Shown: positions 45,424-54,327, numbered from the stretch's first letter. The stretch: 64,000 bases of DNA from Jiella sonneratiae (GCF_017353515.1 NZ_JAFMPY010000004.1:248001-312000), one strand, 5' to 3'. Numbers and translations are program-made. The notes: generated from the letters alone by a model not told the origin.

Positions 45424-45480
45424 CGATCCAGCGGCTAAGCCTCTGCGACTTCCCGGCAAGGCCGCCGCGGCGGCCGATCG
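45424..45480 (-). promoter_or_regulatory. Possible S6:S18-binding leader structure of rpsF
   Basis: Nested hairpin in the rpsF 5' leader, 30 nt before the start codon, with outer CGATC/GATCG and inner GCGGC/GCCGC stems around a 25-base loop. Many bacterial rpsF operons are autoregulated through an RNA that S6:S18 binds. I cannot confirm the conserved core of that motif by eye. Confidence 0.3.
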
Positions 45481-45609
45481 GAAAGGCGGTATCGAGAGCG
45501 GTCGAGAGCGGAGACACGGGAAGCAGGCGACGTTCATGCGCCATGACACCGGCAAACCGGCAGCCTTCCGTTCAGCCCCCAGCTGAAAAACCGGGCCTTG
45601 ACGATGCGG

Positions 45610-45638
45610 CGCATACAACGGGACGGCGGCGATGGCAA
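45610..45638 (-). promoter_or_regulatory. Candidate rpsF operon promoter
   Basis: On the minus strand TTGCCA (45638-45633), a 17-bp spacer, then TATGCG (45615-45610). Both boxes match sigma70 at four of six or better. No stronger pair was seen in the leader. Confidence 0.35.
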
Positions 45639-45795
45639 GCCCGTGCCCGCGGTCGGGAGCGGATTTGCCGGCGGCGGCGGAGCGATCGGCGGCATTGGGC
45701 GATACGCCCGGCTTGCGGTTTCCACTGGCATGCCGCCGCCGGAAGCGGCAAGGTGTCTCGGCGGGACGCGGGCGAGGACGATCGGGAGGAAGTCG

Positions 45796-46341
45796 ATGCG
45801 ACGCAGGGACGGTTTCGCCGCGCGGCCGCGGCGCTCACGCGCCGCCGTTTCGGCGCTTTCCGCCCTGTCTCTCGCTCTTTCTCTGTCGCTCGTCGGTGCC
45901 CGCGCGCCGGTCTTTGCCACGGAAGCGACAGGCGAAACCGGTTCCGCCTCCGCCGCGGTTCTCGCCGACCCGGCCCTGACGGCGGCGTTTTCCGGGCGCG
46001 ACCTCGAAGGCGTCTATGCCGATGCGACGCCCTGGTCGGAAGCCTATGCCAGCGACGGAACGCTCTCCTATCGCGACCGGATCGGCCTGTGGGCGGGGGA
46101 CTGGAGCGTGATGAACGGCCGCTTCTGCACCTTCTACCGCGACCAGGGCATCACCGGCGGCTGCTTCCTCGTCGCGCGGCGCGGCGAGAACTGCTTCGAC
46201 TTCTACGCCGTCGACGAGACCTCGGGGCCGGGCGTTCCGACCGCCGACATTCTCGCCGGGCGCAACTGGACGGCCCGCGGCTGGTATGTCGAGAGCGAGC
46301 CGAGCTGTCCGCAGGAAGAGCGCCACCTCGTCGGGCTCTGA
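45796..46341 (+). CDS. Secreted protein of unknown function (181 aa)
   Basis: A signal peptide with an Arg-rich n-region (MRRRDGFAARPRRSRAAVSALSA...VFA) is followed by a compact domain with four cysteines (RFCTFY, GGCFLVA, ENCFDFY, PSCPQE) and several Trp/Tyr, which suggests a small disulfide-bonded periplasmic protein. GGGAGGA precedes ATG 45796; the frame is open back to 45598 without support. I do not recognise the family. Confidence 0.75.
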   Translation: MRRRDGFAARPRRSRAAVSALSALSLALSLSLVGARAPVFATEATGETGSASAAVLADPALTAAFSGRDLEGVYADATPWSEAYASDGTLSYRDRIGLWAGDWSVMNGRFCTFYRDQGITGGCFLVARRGENCFDFYAVDETSGPGVPTADILAGRNWTARGWYVESEPSCPQEERHLVGL

Positions 46342-46458
46342 CGATCCGACGTCTGGCAGGCGAAGGCCGGACCCGTCCCCGACCCGATCCGATGGTCCGG
46401 GTCGATCGCTTCGCGCCGGCGGACGATGCAGCGCGACTTGATCGGAAACGGACAAGAA

Positions 46459-46492
46459 AAAGGGCGGCGAGCCTTTCGGCCGGCCACCCTTT
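46459..46492 (-). terminator. Terminator of the 36-residue gene
   Basis: On the minus strand AAAGGGTGGC...GCCGCCCTTT then TT. The only imperfect pair is a U-G wobble when read on the minus strand, but a mismatch on the plus strand, so it serves the minus-strand gene ending at 46513. Confidence 0.7.
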
Positions 46493-46512
46493 TGTCGTCT
46501 GTCCGCTGCCGT

Positions 46513-46623
46513 TCAGGCGCGGCGCGGCTGCTGCGGCGTGGGCCGGCTGGGCTCCTGTTCCCGTTCGAGGAACTTCTTGGCCACCCAGCCGACGAACAAT
46601 GCCTTCAGGATGCTCCTGATCAT
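46513..46623 (-). CDS. Small protein of 36 residues, probably membrane-associated
   Basis: It reads MIRSILKALFVGWVAKKFLE, then REQEPSRPTPQQPRRA, and ends TGA at 46513. A textbook ribosome site GGAGG lies 6 nt before the ATG (46623), and a rho-independent terminator follows, so it is a complete transcription unit. The N-terminal half forms an amphipathic or membrane-inserting helix; the tail is Pro/Gln/Arg-rich. Function is unknown. It is divergent from the BCCT transporter. Confidence 0.72.
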   Translation of the reverse strand: MIRSILKALFVGWVAKKFLEREQEPSRPTPQQPRRA

Positions 46624-46879
46624 CGCGACCTCCGTTGCGTCTCATCGATGGCACGACAACGCCGATCCACCGTTCCGGGTTGCCATGGCGCGGCAGCTTT
46701 GGCGCGGCCGCCCGATTTCAGATCGCGAGGCATCGAAAACGGCTCCCCCGTTTCGAATCCGGATTGTCGCCAAGCCGATGGCATCTCGACGAAAATCCGG
46801 CCGGGTTCAGCGTGGCGGCGCGCCGACCTCCCTGCCCGCCGAGATTATTTCCTTGACGCATACGATAGCTGGCTCAGTT

Positions 46880-46894
46880 AACTTTTGGAAAGTT
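46880..46894. promoter_or_regulatory. Inverted repeat in the BCCT promoter region
   Basis: AACTTT-TGG-AAAGTT, a perfect 6+6 repeat 25 bp before the start codon. TTGACG at 46853 is a possible -35 with a poor -10 overlapping the repeat. It could be an operator for osmotic or substrate control. Confidence 0.4.
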
Positions 46895-46919
46895 CATCAG
46901 CCAGAGGGATGTCGAAGAT

Positions 46920-48569
46920 TTGGCCAATGTCAGCGACGATGGAACTCGAGTCGAAACCGGCCCGCTCGGCCCGTTTCCTCACGTATGCCGCCCGGTCTTC
47001 CTGATCTCGGCCATTCTCATCATCGGATTTCTGGTCTTCGGGGCCGGTTTTCCAGAGACGGCGGACACGGTGTTCCAGGGCGCGCAGAAGGGGATCGCCG
47101 ACTATTTCGGCTGGTTCCTGATCCTCGTGACCAATCTCTCGCTGATCCTGACCGTCTATCTCGCCTTCTCCCGCTACGGCGACATCCGGCTCGGCGCCCA
47201 GACGGAGACGCCGCAATATGGCCTGATGTCGTGGATCGCCATGCTGTTTTCGGCCGGCATCGGCATCGGCCTGCTCTACTGGGCGGTGGCCGAGCCGCTC
47301 TATCATTTCTTCTCCCCGCCGGTCGGCGAGCCGGAAAGCGTCGAGGCGGCCAAGCAGGCGATGGTGCTCGCCTTCTTCGACTGGGGGCTGCACGGCTGGG
47401 GCATCTACTGCATCGTCGCGCTGTCGCTGGCCTATTTCCACTATCGCCAGGGCCTGCCACTCTCGATCCGGTCGGTGCTCTATCCGATCATCGGCGAGCG
47501 GATCTACGGGCCGTGGGGGCACGCGGTCGACATCCTCGCCGTGTTCGGGACGATGTTCGGCGTCGTCACCTCGCTCGGGCTCGGCGTCATGCAGATCAAT
47601 TCCGGCCTCGAGACGTTTCTCGGCATTCCCGACAACATCTTCGTCCAGCTGGTGCTGATCGCGATCATCACCGCCTTCGCGACCACCTCGGTGATGCTCG
47701 GCCTCGACGGCGGCATCAAGCGCATCTCCAACTTCAACATCTATCTGAGCTTTGCGCTTCTGACCTTCTTCGTCATCGTCGGGCCGACGCTGTTCATCTT
47801 CGACAGCTTCATCGAGAACGTCGGCAACTATCTCGAAGGGCTCGTCCACTGGAGCTTCTGGGTGGAATCCTATTCCGGCACGGACTGGCAGGTGGACTGG
47901 ACGCTGTTCTATTGGGCCTGGTGGATCTCCTGGTCGCCCTTCGTCGGCATCTTCATCGCCAGAATCTCGCGCGGCCGGACGATCCGCGAGTTCCTGCTCG
48001 GCGTCCTGCTGATCCCGACGACGATCCTGTTCTTCTGGTTCACCGCCTTCGGCGGCACGGCGATCAAGCTCGAACTGGACGGCAATCCCGGGCTGATCGA
48101 GGCCACCAAGGAGAGCTACGGCCAGGCGATCTTCAAGCTGATCGAGTTCTTCCCGGCGACGCCGGTGATCGGCGGCATCATCATCGTGATGATCGTCGTC
48201 TGGTTCGTCACCTCCTCGGACAGTGCCAGCTTCGTCATCGACATGCTGACGGCCGGCGGCCACTCCGATCCGCCGAAGATCCAGCGCCTGTTCTGGGCCG
48301 TCACCGAAGGCGCGATCGCGGCGATGCTGCTCGTCGCCGGCGGGCTGAAGGCGCTGCAGGCGGCGGCCGTCGTCGCCGGCTTCCCCTTCGCCTTCGTGCT
48401 TCTGACGATGATGTATTCGCTGCTGAGGGGCCTCGGACGCGACAAGCTCGTCCTCTACCGCGCCGACCAGTGGTACGAGACGGAGCGGGAGACCGACATC
48501 AACACGCCGGATCCCTACCGCGACGAACATGCGTTGAGGGGGCCGCCGGAGGTCGCGAGCGGAGCGTGA
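46920..48569 (+). CDS. BCCT family transporter (betaine/carnitine/choline type)
   Basis: 549-residue inner-membrane symporter with about 12 helices, importing a quaternary-ammonium osmolyte with Na+ or H+. Family signatures are GIGIGLLYWAVAEPLYHF (helix 3), WAWWISWSPFVGIFIARISRGRTIREF (helix 8 region) and WFVTSSDSASFVIDM. The start is TTG 46920 with AGAGGG 8 nt upstream; no ATG or GTG lies in frame before the first helices. The short C-terminal tail suggests limited osmosensing compared with BetP. Substrate is not resolved. Confidence 0.93.
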   Translation: MANVSDDGTRVETGPLGPFPHVCRPVFLISAILIIGFLVFGAGFPETADTVFQGAQKGIADYFGWFLILVTNLSLILTVYLAFSRYGDIRLGAQTETPQYGLMSWIAMLFSAGIGIGLLYWAVAEPLYHFFSPPVGEPESVEAAKQAMVLAFFDWGLHGWGIYCIVALSLAYFHYRQGLPLSIRSVLYPIIGERIYGPWGHAVDILAVFGTMFGVVTSLGLGVMQINSGLETFLGIPDNIFVQLVLIAIITAFATTSVMLGLDGGIKRISNFNIYLSFALLTFFVIVGPTLFIFDSFIENVGNYLEGLVHWSFWVESYSGTDWQVDWTLFYWAWWISWSPFVGIFIARISRGRTIREFLLGVLLIPTTILFFWFTAFGGTAIKLELDGNPGLIEATKESYGQAIFKLIEFFPATPVIGGIIIVMIVVWFVTSSDSASFVIDMLTAGGHSDPPKIQRLFWAVTEGAIAAMLLVAGGLKALQAAAVVAGFPFAFVLLTMMYSLLRGLGRDKLVLYRADQWYETERETDINTPDPYRDEHALRGPPEVASGA

Positions 48570-48633
48570 GGCAGGGGCGCGACGAGCGCCCGGCCGCCGG
48601 AACCGCAACAGGTCATGTGCGCGTCGCGCATGC

Positions 48634-48655
48634 TTCGGTGCCGACATGCACCGAA
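48634..48655. terminator. Hairpin between convergent BCCT and GT2 genes
   Basis: TTCGGTGC-CGACAT-GCACCGAA, a perfect 8-bp stem 65 bp after the BCCT stop. No T-run, so it is only a candidate terminator. Confidence 0.4.
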
Positions 48656-48716
48656 AGGCGCCGCCGCAGGCAAAGGAGCGAAGCGACGCCTCGTTGCAGA
48701 CGGGCAGGCGGTGCCG

Positions 48717-49601
48717 TCAGGAAAGGAAGCTGCGGGCTGCCGGAGACAGCGAGCCGAAGAACAGCGGCGCCCCGGCCGGTGCGGGCCGAAACTCCTCGCC
48801 GGTGATCGCGCGGTACTCCGCCTTGAACGAGCGGATGGGGTGGCGTTCCAGCGGGACGTTCGTCGCGACCCCGCCATGGACCTGATGGAAGACGCCTTCG
48901 CCGATGATCTCGATCGGCGTCACCCCGGCCCGCGAGACGGCGCGATTGCGGAAATCCTGGTTGACCAGCCCGCCGCCCGGGGCCTGAAAGCGCTCGTCGA
49001 AGCCGCCGAGATCGTCGAACAACCGGTGCGGCAATGCCACCCAGCTGAATTCGGGCGGTATCGGGCCCAGGAACCCGCCGGCCGAGGACTGGGCGAGGGT
49101 CGATATCGAGAACAGGGCGTAACCGTCCTCCTCCCATCCCGCCGCCGCCAGCAGCCGGTCTTCCTCCGCCTGGTCGTAGCCAGCCTGGCAGCTCTTGTTC
49201 TGGACGTCGGGCCCGAGATGCCAGCTGCGTGCATAGACGAGGGCGAGGTCGGCCAATGCCAGCGCCTGCAGGCTTCTGAAGACGAGGCCGGGGCTCGCCA
49301 TGCGCGCCCCGTCGACGATGATCGCGACGGCACTGCTTTCGGCCGACCCCACGCCGAGATTGACCGCCGCCACCGGCGAAGCGGAGGTCGTCTCGTGGCG
49401 GATCAGCCGGAAATTCGGACCGAAGCCGGCGACGAACCGCGCATCGAGAGGCTGCGCCGACGCGTTGTCGACCGCGATCACCCCGTAGTCGCCAACGCCC
49501 GCCCCGTTCTGATGGGCGGCGCTGAGCGAATAGAGCGTGCGCGCCGCTTCGCGCTGCATGTCGTGGAAGACGACGACGATCGACAGCGGGGGGGCGATCA
49601 C
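48717..49601 (-). CDS. Glycosyltransferase family 2-like protein
   Basis: 294 residues. The N-terminus LSIVVVFHDMQREAARTLYSL with VDNASAQPLD is the GT-A nucleotide-sugar fold start. IIVDGARMASPGL stands where the DxD motif is expected but reads VDG, so metal binding may be altered. The C-terminal half has GGFDERFQAPGGGLVNQDF, typical of GT2 acceptor loops. Its ATG overlaps the CmcI-like gene's stop (ATGA). It is the last gene of the glycan-type group. Confidence 0.75.
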   Translation of the reverse strand: MIAPPLSIVVVFHDMQREAARTLYSLSAAHQNGAGVGDYGVIAVDNASAQPLDARFVAGFGPNFRLIRHETTSASPVAAVNLGVGSAESSAVAIIVDGARMASPGLVFRSLQALALADLALVYARSWHLGPDVQNKSCQAGYDQAEEDRLLAAAGWEEDGYALFSISTLAQSSAGGFLGPIPPEFSWVALPHRLFDDLGGFDERFQAPGGGLVNQDFRNRAVSRAGVTPIEIIGEGVFHQVHGGVATNVPLERHPIRSFKAEYRAITGEEFRPAPAGAPLFFGSLSPAARSFLS

Positions 49602-50236
49602 AGCCTCCTCAGATATCCGTTGGGATTGTAGGTTGCGTTCGGGCCGAACATATCACACAAATCCTCGGCGAGTTCGAAGACGTCCGGGCGGGCGACGAAA
49701 AATTCCGCGATCGCGCGGTTCGGGCCGCCGTCGTATTTTTCCGACAGGCCGAGATCGGCGAGGACGCCGTCCTCCATGGCGAGGACGTCGCCCTTTTCCA
49801 TCAGCCTCGCAAAGACGTCGAGCGCCGCCATGCAGCCCTGGTAGCTGTGGGCCGAATCCTCGGTCACGAACCACGGGTGGGGCAGGCCGTCGGCCGCCGC
49901 CGCCTCTTCCAGCACCGGATCGAGGGCCATGACGTCGCCTTCGAGGAATTTGATGCGCGGATCGTCGACGCCGTCCGGCCTCTTCAGGTCGATCGACACC
50001 ACGGCCGCGTCGAGGCCCAGCATCCGGCCGAGGTCGGCGAGCAGCAGCGCCCCGCCGCCCGAATGGCTGCCGATCTCGATGATCGTCCGCGGCCGGAGAT
50101 CCCAGAGGAGCCGCATGTAGATCGCGATGTCGACCGGGCTCTTCAGGCAGCGGACGCCCTTGTAGCGGTAGCCCATCACCCCGGCCTGATAGGCCTTCAG
50201 CATCGGCTGCGTGAACGCTGTGGTGAAGGAACGCAT
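49598..50236 (-). CDS. CmcI-like SAM-dependent methyltransferase (cephalosporin hydroxylase family)
   Basis: 212 residues of the CmcI / rhamnosyl O-methyltransferase family. IIEIGSHSGGGALLLADLG is motif I, VVSIDLKRPD follows, and TEDSAHSYQG and VLAMEDGVL are family segments. Despite the hydroxylase name, these act as O-methyltransferases on sugars or antibiotics. It lies between the fused methyltransferase (13 bp upstream) and the GT2-like gene. Confidence 0.85.
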   Translation of the reverse strand: MRSFTTAFTQPMLKAYQAGVMGYRYKGVRCLKSPVDIAIYMRLLWDLRPRTIIEIGSHSGGGALLLADLGRMLGLDAAVVSIDLKRPDGVDDPRIKFLEGDVMALDPVLEEAAAADGLPHPWFVTEDSAHSYQGCMAALDVFARLMEKGDVLAMEDGVLADLGLSEKYDGGPNRAIAEFFVARPDVFELAEDLCDMFGPNATYNPNGYLRRL

Positions 50237-50248
50237 CGGCGAAGGCCC

Positions 50249-51775
50249 TCAGAACGGCTTGGTGAAATAGGCGCCGGTCCAGTCGATCCTGGTCATCGCC
50301 GGCACGCTCTCCTTGCGTGCCTCGAAGAAGTCGTCGATTGCCTGCCGGCACATCGCCAGCGCACCGTAGTCGTCGACGATGACGACACCTCCGGGGGAAA
50401 CGCGATCGTAGAGGGCGACGAGCGTGTCCATGGTCGATTCGTAGAGGTCGCCGTCCATCCGCAGAACCGCGATCCGATCCGACGGAGCATCCTTAAGCGT
50501 ATCGCGGAACCAGCCCTTCAGGAAGTGTTGCCGGTCGTCGTCGAGAAGGCCGTAGGCGGCGAAGTTGGCGCGCACCGTTTCGAGCGAGACGGCGAGCTGG
50601 GGAAACTTCTCCTTGCTGAGATCGAGGCCGCGGTCCTTCTCGTGCACCGGCGGCGGCAGGCCCTCGAAGCTGTCCGCGACAACCAGCCCGCGATCCGAGA
50701 TGCCGCGTGCCTTCAGCCAGCCGGCCATCAGAATGCAGCCGCCGCCGCGCCAGACGCCGCATTCGACGAGATCGCCGGGAATGCGGCGGCCGTTGAGGTC
50801 GTCGAGGCACTCATGCAGGCTGTCCAGCCTGAGGCGACCCATCATCGTGTGGCTGAAGCCGGACTTGCCGATCTTGCGGTCGGGAAAACGCCCGACCCGC
50901 CGGCTGGCGGCCAGCGCGGCGAAGCCGTCGCTCCGCCTGTCGCGGATGTCGTGCAGGACGGCATAGTCGAAGCGGTCGGCGCCGTCGATGCAGTCGCGCA
51001 GGTAAAGAAGCCGCATCTCGTCGTCGAGATAGATCTCGTTGAGCAGGCTGCGTTTCAAAAGGTCGAGATAGAGGTCGGCGTCGGCGCGGGGACGGGCCGG
51101 TGCCGGATCGCCGCGCTGCCGGCGCAGGTCCCGGACGAAACCGGCGAATTGCGCCGTCGGCTCGGGCGCGATCGTCCGGCGCAGCGTGTCGATGTCGGAA
51201 AACGCGAAGTCGCTTCCGGCAAGTGCGGCCTCGTGCTCGGCGAGGTTCTTCTGCAGGGTGCGGTTGCCCGGGTCGAAGCCGGTGATGACCGCCATGCCCT
51301 TCATGGCGACGTCGAAGACCCGGACGGTCAGGTCCGGCCGATGTTTCCGCAGAAACGGCACGACCTTGTAGACGTCGCCCGTCCAGGCCTTGGTCAGCCT
51401 CTCGCGGGTGGTCCACTCCATCTCCTGCGGCAGGACGTCGTCGACCACGACGACGCTCGCCTGGCGGGCGTGTTCTTCGAGATTGAGGATGTCCCGCAGC
51501 GCGAATTCGGCCTTGTGCATCCCGTCGACGAAGGCGAGGTCGACCTTGCCGCCGAGCAGCGCCTCGAGATCCTGCTTGGCGAAGAAGTCGTCGCTGGTCT
51601 TGCGGAAGATGCGGGTCGGGGCGCGAAGTTCAGCGATGATCTCGAAGTCCGGGTCGATCGCCACCGACGGACACCGGGCGAGGGCGAGGCTGCGGCCCTG
51701 CCTGCAGCCGATCTCGACGTAGGACGCCGGACGCAGCACCGCGTGCAGCGTTTCCAGGGCCGAAAGATAGTCCAT
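50249..51775 (-). CDS. Fused double methyltransferase (Methyltransf_24-like + TylF/MycF-like)
   Basis: 508 residues, about twice the normal length. The N-terminal ~200 residues form a class I methyltransferase (SYVEIGCRQGRSLAL, LAFVDGMHKAEFALRDI, VVVDDVLPQEMEW). A helical linker (about 205-280) follows. The C-terminal ~225 residues are TylF/MycF-type sugar O-methyltransferase (DLVECGVWRGGGCILMAGWL, VVADSFEGLP, VLRMDGDLYESTMDTL with metal-site Asp, VIVDDYG). It starts 36 bp after leuB in the same direction. Two consecutive methylations on one glycan is a reasonable guess. Confidence 0.85.
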   Translation of the reverse strand: MDYLSALETLHAVLRPASYVEIGCRQGRSLALARCPSVAIDPDFEIIAELRAPTRIFRKTSDDFFAKQDLEALLGGKVDLAFVDGMHKAEFALRDILNLEEHARQASVVVVDDVLPQEMEWTTRERLTKAWTGDVYKVVPFLRKHRPDLTVRVFDVAMKGMAVITGFDPGNRTLQKNLAEHEAALAGSDFAFSDIDTLRRTIAPEPTAQFAGFVRDLRRQRGDPAPARPRADADLYLDLLKRSLLNEIYLDDEMRLLYLRDCIDGADRFDYAVLHDIRDRRSDGFAALAASRRVGRFPDRKIGKSGFSHTMMGRLRLDSLHECLDDLNGRRIPGDLVECGVWRGGGCILMAGWLKARGISDRGLVVADSFEGLPPPVHEKDRGLDLSKEKFPQLAVSLETVRANFAAYGLLDDDRQHFLKGWFRDTLKDAPSDRIAVLRMDGDLYESTMDTLVALYDRVSPGGVVIVDDYGALAMCRQAIDDFFEARKESVPAMTRIDWTGAYFTKPF

Positions 51776-51811
51776 CGCCGTCCTCCCGATTCAGTTGCCG
51801 CCGGCCACCCG

Positions 51812-52927
51812 TCAGCCTTCGAGTTTCGCCCGGAACCGTTCCGCCACCTGATCGCCCATCTCGCCCGTGCCGACTTCGGTGCAGCCCGGCGCCATGACGT
51901 CGCCGGTGCGGATGCCGGCCTCCAGCGTCTCGGCGACGGCGGCTTCCAGCGCGTCGGCTTCGCGGATCATCTCGAAGGAATAGCGCAGGCCCATGGCGAG
52001 CGAGGCGATCATCGCGAGGGGATTGGCCTTGCCCGTGCCGGCGATGTCCGGCGCCGAGCCGTGCACCGGCTCGTAGAGCGCCTTGCGTTTTCCGGTTTTC
52101 GCATCCGCGGCGCCGAGCGAGGCCGAGGGCAGCATGCCGAGCGAGCCGGTCAGCATCGCCGCGATGTCGGACAGCATGTCGCCGAAGAGGTTGTCCGTCA
52201 CGATCACGTCGAACTGCTTCGGCGCCTTGACCAGCTTCATGCCGCCGGCATCGGCGAGTTCGTGCTCGAGGGTCAGGTCGGGATATTCGTCCCGGTGGAT
52301 GCGGGTGACGACCTCGTTCCAGTAGAGGCCCGACTTCATCACGTTGCGCTTTTCCATCGACGTCACCTTGCCGCGCCGGGTGCGGGCGAGATCGAAGGCG
52401 GTCCGGGCGATGCGCTCGATCTCGTAGGTGTCGTAGACCTGCGTGTCGATCGCCCGCTTCTGGCCGTTTCCGAGGTCGACGATCTCCTTCGGCTCGCCGA
52501 AATAGACGCCGCCGGTGAGCTCGCGCACGATCAGGATGTCGAGCCCCTCGACGATCTCGCGCTTCAGCGAGGAGGCGTCGGCGAGCGCCGGATAGCAGAT
52601 CGCCGGCCTGAGATTGGCGAAGAGCTGCATCTCCTTGCGCAGCCGCAGCAGCCCCGCCTCGGGCCGCATCTCGTAGGCGACGCCGGCCCATTTCGGGCCG
52701 CCGACGGCGCCGAGCAGCACCGCGTCGGCCGCCTGCGCCAGCGCCATGGTCGCATCTGAGACCGGCGCACCCTCGGCGTCGTAGGCGCAGCCGCCGACCA
52801 GCGCCGTCTCGGTCTCGAAACCGGCGGCGGCGTGCCGGTTGAGGATCGCGATCTGCTTTTCCACCTCGACCATGATCTCGGCGCCGATGCCGTCGCCCGG
52901 CAGCAGGAGGAGCTTCTTCGATGCCAT
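51812..52927 (-). CDS. leuB: 3-isopropylmalate dehydrogenase
   Basis: 371-residue NAD-dependent enzyme of leucine biosynthesis. [19 protein letters not shown] at the start, [15 protein letters not shown] (substrate Arg), [15 protein letters not shown], and [16 protein letters not shown] with the catalytic Asp; NAD-binding [27 protein letters not shown] 52927 is chosen over a frame to 53134. It may be co-transcribed with the three glycan-type genes that follow closely. Confidence 0.97.
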   Translation of the reverse strand: MASKKLLLLPGDGIGAEIMVEVEKQIAILNRHAAAGFETETALVGGCAYDAEGAPVSDATMALAQAADAVLLGAVGGPKWAGVAYEMRPEAGLLRLRKEMQLFANLRPAICYPALADASSLKREIVEGLDILIVRELTGGVYFGEPKEIVDLGNGQKRAIDTQVYDTYEIERIARTAFDLARTRRGKVTSMEKRNVMKSGLYWNEVVTRIHRDEYPDLTLEHELADAGGMKLVKAPKQFDVIVTDNLFGDMLSDIAAMLTGSLGMLPSASLGAADAKTGKRKALYEPVHGSAPDIAGTGKANPLAMIASLAMGLRYSFEMIREADALEAAVAETLEAGIRTGDVMAPGCTEVGTGEMGDQVAERFRAKLEG

Positions 52928-53257
52928 TTTGTCGCGTCCCGATCCGTCGTGAGTGATGCTCTGACGCCGACGGATTAGAGTCTGGCGGGAGGCTTTGCAA
53001 CAAAGGCCGGGGCGGGGCCGCGGACCGTGGCCCGCGGGGACCGCCGTCGATGTCCGGCCGCCCGGCGGTCGCGGGGCGGCCCTGCCGGCGCACCCTGCCG
53101 AGGAAGCCCGCAAATCACCTCGAAATGACCACAATCGGTAAAGCTCCGCTTAACCGTATCGGCCCGATAAGCGAGAGAACCTGACCGACCTTTGCGTAGC
53201 CGGCCGCCCCGTGGAAACGCTCCGTTTCCCGGCGTGCGGCGGCGGGAGCCGTGGCCG
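52928..53257. other. Divergent region leuB / mscS
   Basis: 330 bases, no gene found. AT-richer sequence at 53110-53180 carries TATCGG-C-CCGATA (53157-53169), a small perfect inverted repeat. Both promoters should be here. No leader peptide with a leucine-codon run was recognised. Confidence 0.4.
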
Positions 53258-54181
53258 ATGCATTTCTTCATTCCCTCGCGGATCGCCGACAACCTGACCG
53301 TCACGCTCGTCATGATCGTCGCGCTGTTCGCCTGCCGGATGATCGGCGACGCCCTGATCGGGCGCCGGTCGGACCCGGTGCTGGTGCGGCGGCACCGGTT
53401 CAAGCTCCGGGCGCTCTGCAACGTCCTCCTGGCGATCGGACTCTTGGCGATCTGGCTGTCCGAGATCCAGGACATGATGCTGTCGCTGACGGCGGTGCTC
53501 GTCGCCTTCGTCGTCGCGACCAAGGAGCTGATCATGTGCGCGGCGGGCTCGATGCTGAGGTTCGGCGGCCATCTCTTCAAGGTCGGCGACCGCATCGAGA
53601 TCGGCGGCATTCATGGCGAGGTGATCGACCACGGCCTGTTCTCGACGACGATCACCGAGCTGCCGTCGCGCAATCTCGGGGCGTCGGGAACCGGGCGGAC
53701 GGTGATGCTGCCGAATTCGGTGCTGCTCACCGGCGCCGTCAAGGTCGAGGCGCAGCCGCGCCACTACGCGCCGCACCGCTTCACCCTGACCCTCGAACAG
53801 GCGCATCTGCCGGGACGCGTCATCGCGGCGATCGAGGCGGCGGCGCAGAAGGCCCTGGCGCCCGATCGCGAGCTGGCCTCCCGCTTCCATCAGTTCGCCG
53901 CGCGCAAGGCCGGTTTCGAGACGGCCGGGCCGGAGACCGAGGTCAGCGTCGCCACCAGCGACATCGGCAAGCTGCAGTTCCACGTGATGATCTACTGCCT
54001 CGCCAAGGATGCGCGCCTGCTCGAACAGGCGATCACCCTGTCGGTGCTCGCCGAACTCGGCATCGGGGCCCAGGGCGCCCAGGCGAGGACCGGGGGTGCC
54101 GAGGCCGCCCTTTCCGAACTCGCCCGACAGCTGCGTGAAACCGGACCGAAGGAGCGCCGCGACGCCGCCAAGGCCGCCTGA
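53258..54181 (+). CDS. Mechanosensitive ion channel family protein (MscS type)
   Basis: 307 residues. Three N-terminal hydrophobic helices (about 8-95, ending in FVVATKELIMCAAGSMLRFGG) form the pore region, followed by the MscS beta domain: FKVGDRIEIGGIHGEVIDHGLFSTTI and RTVMLPNSVLLTGAVK, and a C-terminal alpha/beta domain. It releases solutes on hypo-osmotic shock. GGGAGCC precedes ATG 53258. The TGA stop is also the left edge of repeat copy C. Confidence 0.9.
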   Translation: MHFFIPSRIADNLTVTLVMIVALFACRMIGDALIGRRSDPVLVRRHRFKLRALCNVLLAIGLLAIWLSEIQDMMLSLTAVLVAFVVATKELIMCAAGSMLRFGGHLFKVGDRIEIGGIHGEVIDHGLFSTTITELPSRNLGASGTGRTVMLPNSVLLTGAVKVEAQPRHYAPHRFTLTLEQAHLPGRVIAAIEAAAQKALAPDRELASRFHQFAARKAGFETAGPETEVSVATSDIGKLQFHVMIYCLAKDARLLEQAITLSVLAELGIGAQGAQARTGGAEAALSELARQLRETGPKERRDAAKAA

Positions 54182-54279
54182 TACGAGATCGGCTCGATCG
54201 GAGCGGGGCTCGTATCAAGCCCGCGCGGAATGAGCGTCTTTGTTTCCGGCATCACGAAGCGATCTGCCGGAAACCGTAT
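54180..54279 (+). repeat. Dispersed palindromic repeat, copy C (~100 bp)
   Basis: Full-length copy, nearly identical to copy A: GATACGAGATCGGCTC at the left and GGAAACCGTAT at the right, with the same central stem-loop. It overlaps the last two bases of the MscS stop codon. It lies between convergent genes. Confidence 0.85.
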
Positions 54280-54327
54280 GACGCCGGCGAGCGCCGCCGA
54301 CGGGAATGCATCCGCGCCGCGACGGGC

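Larger units (their letters stand above)
45395..45795. other. Divergent region: rpsF leader and promoter of the secreted-protein gene
   Basis: 401 bases with no gene called. A candidate minus-strand promoter at 45610-45638 would give a ~210-nt rpsF leader. Within it, nested inverted repeats occur: arms at 45476-45480 / 45424-45428 (CGATC/GATCG on the minus strand) enclose GCGGC/GCCGC arms at 45465-45461 / 45435-45431. Confidence 0.4.
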
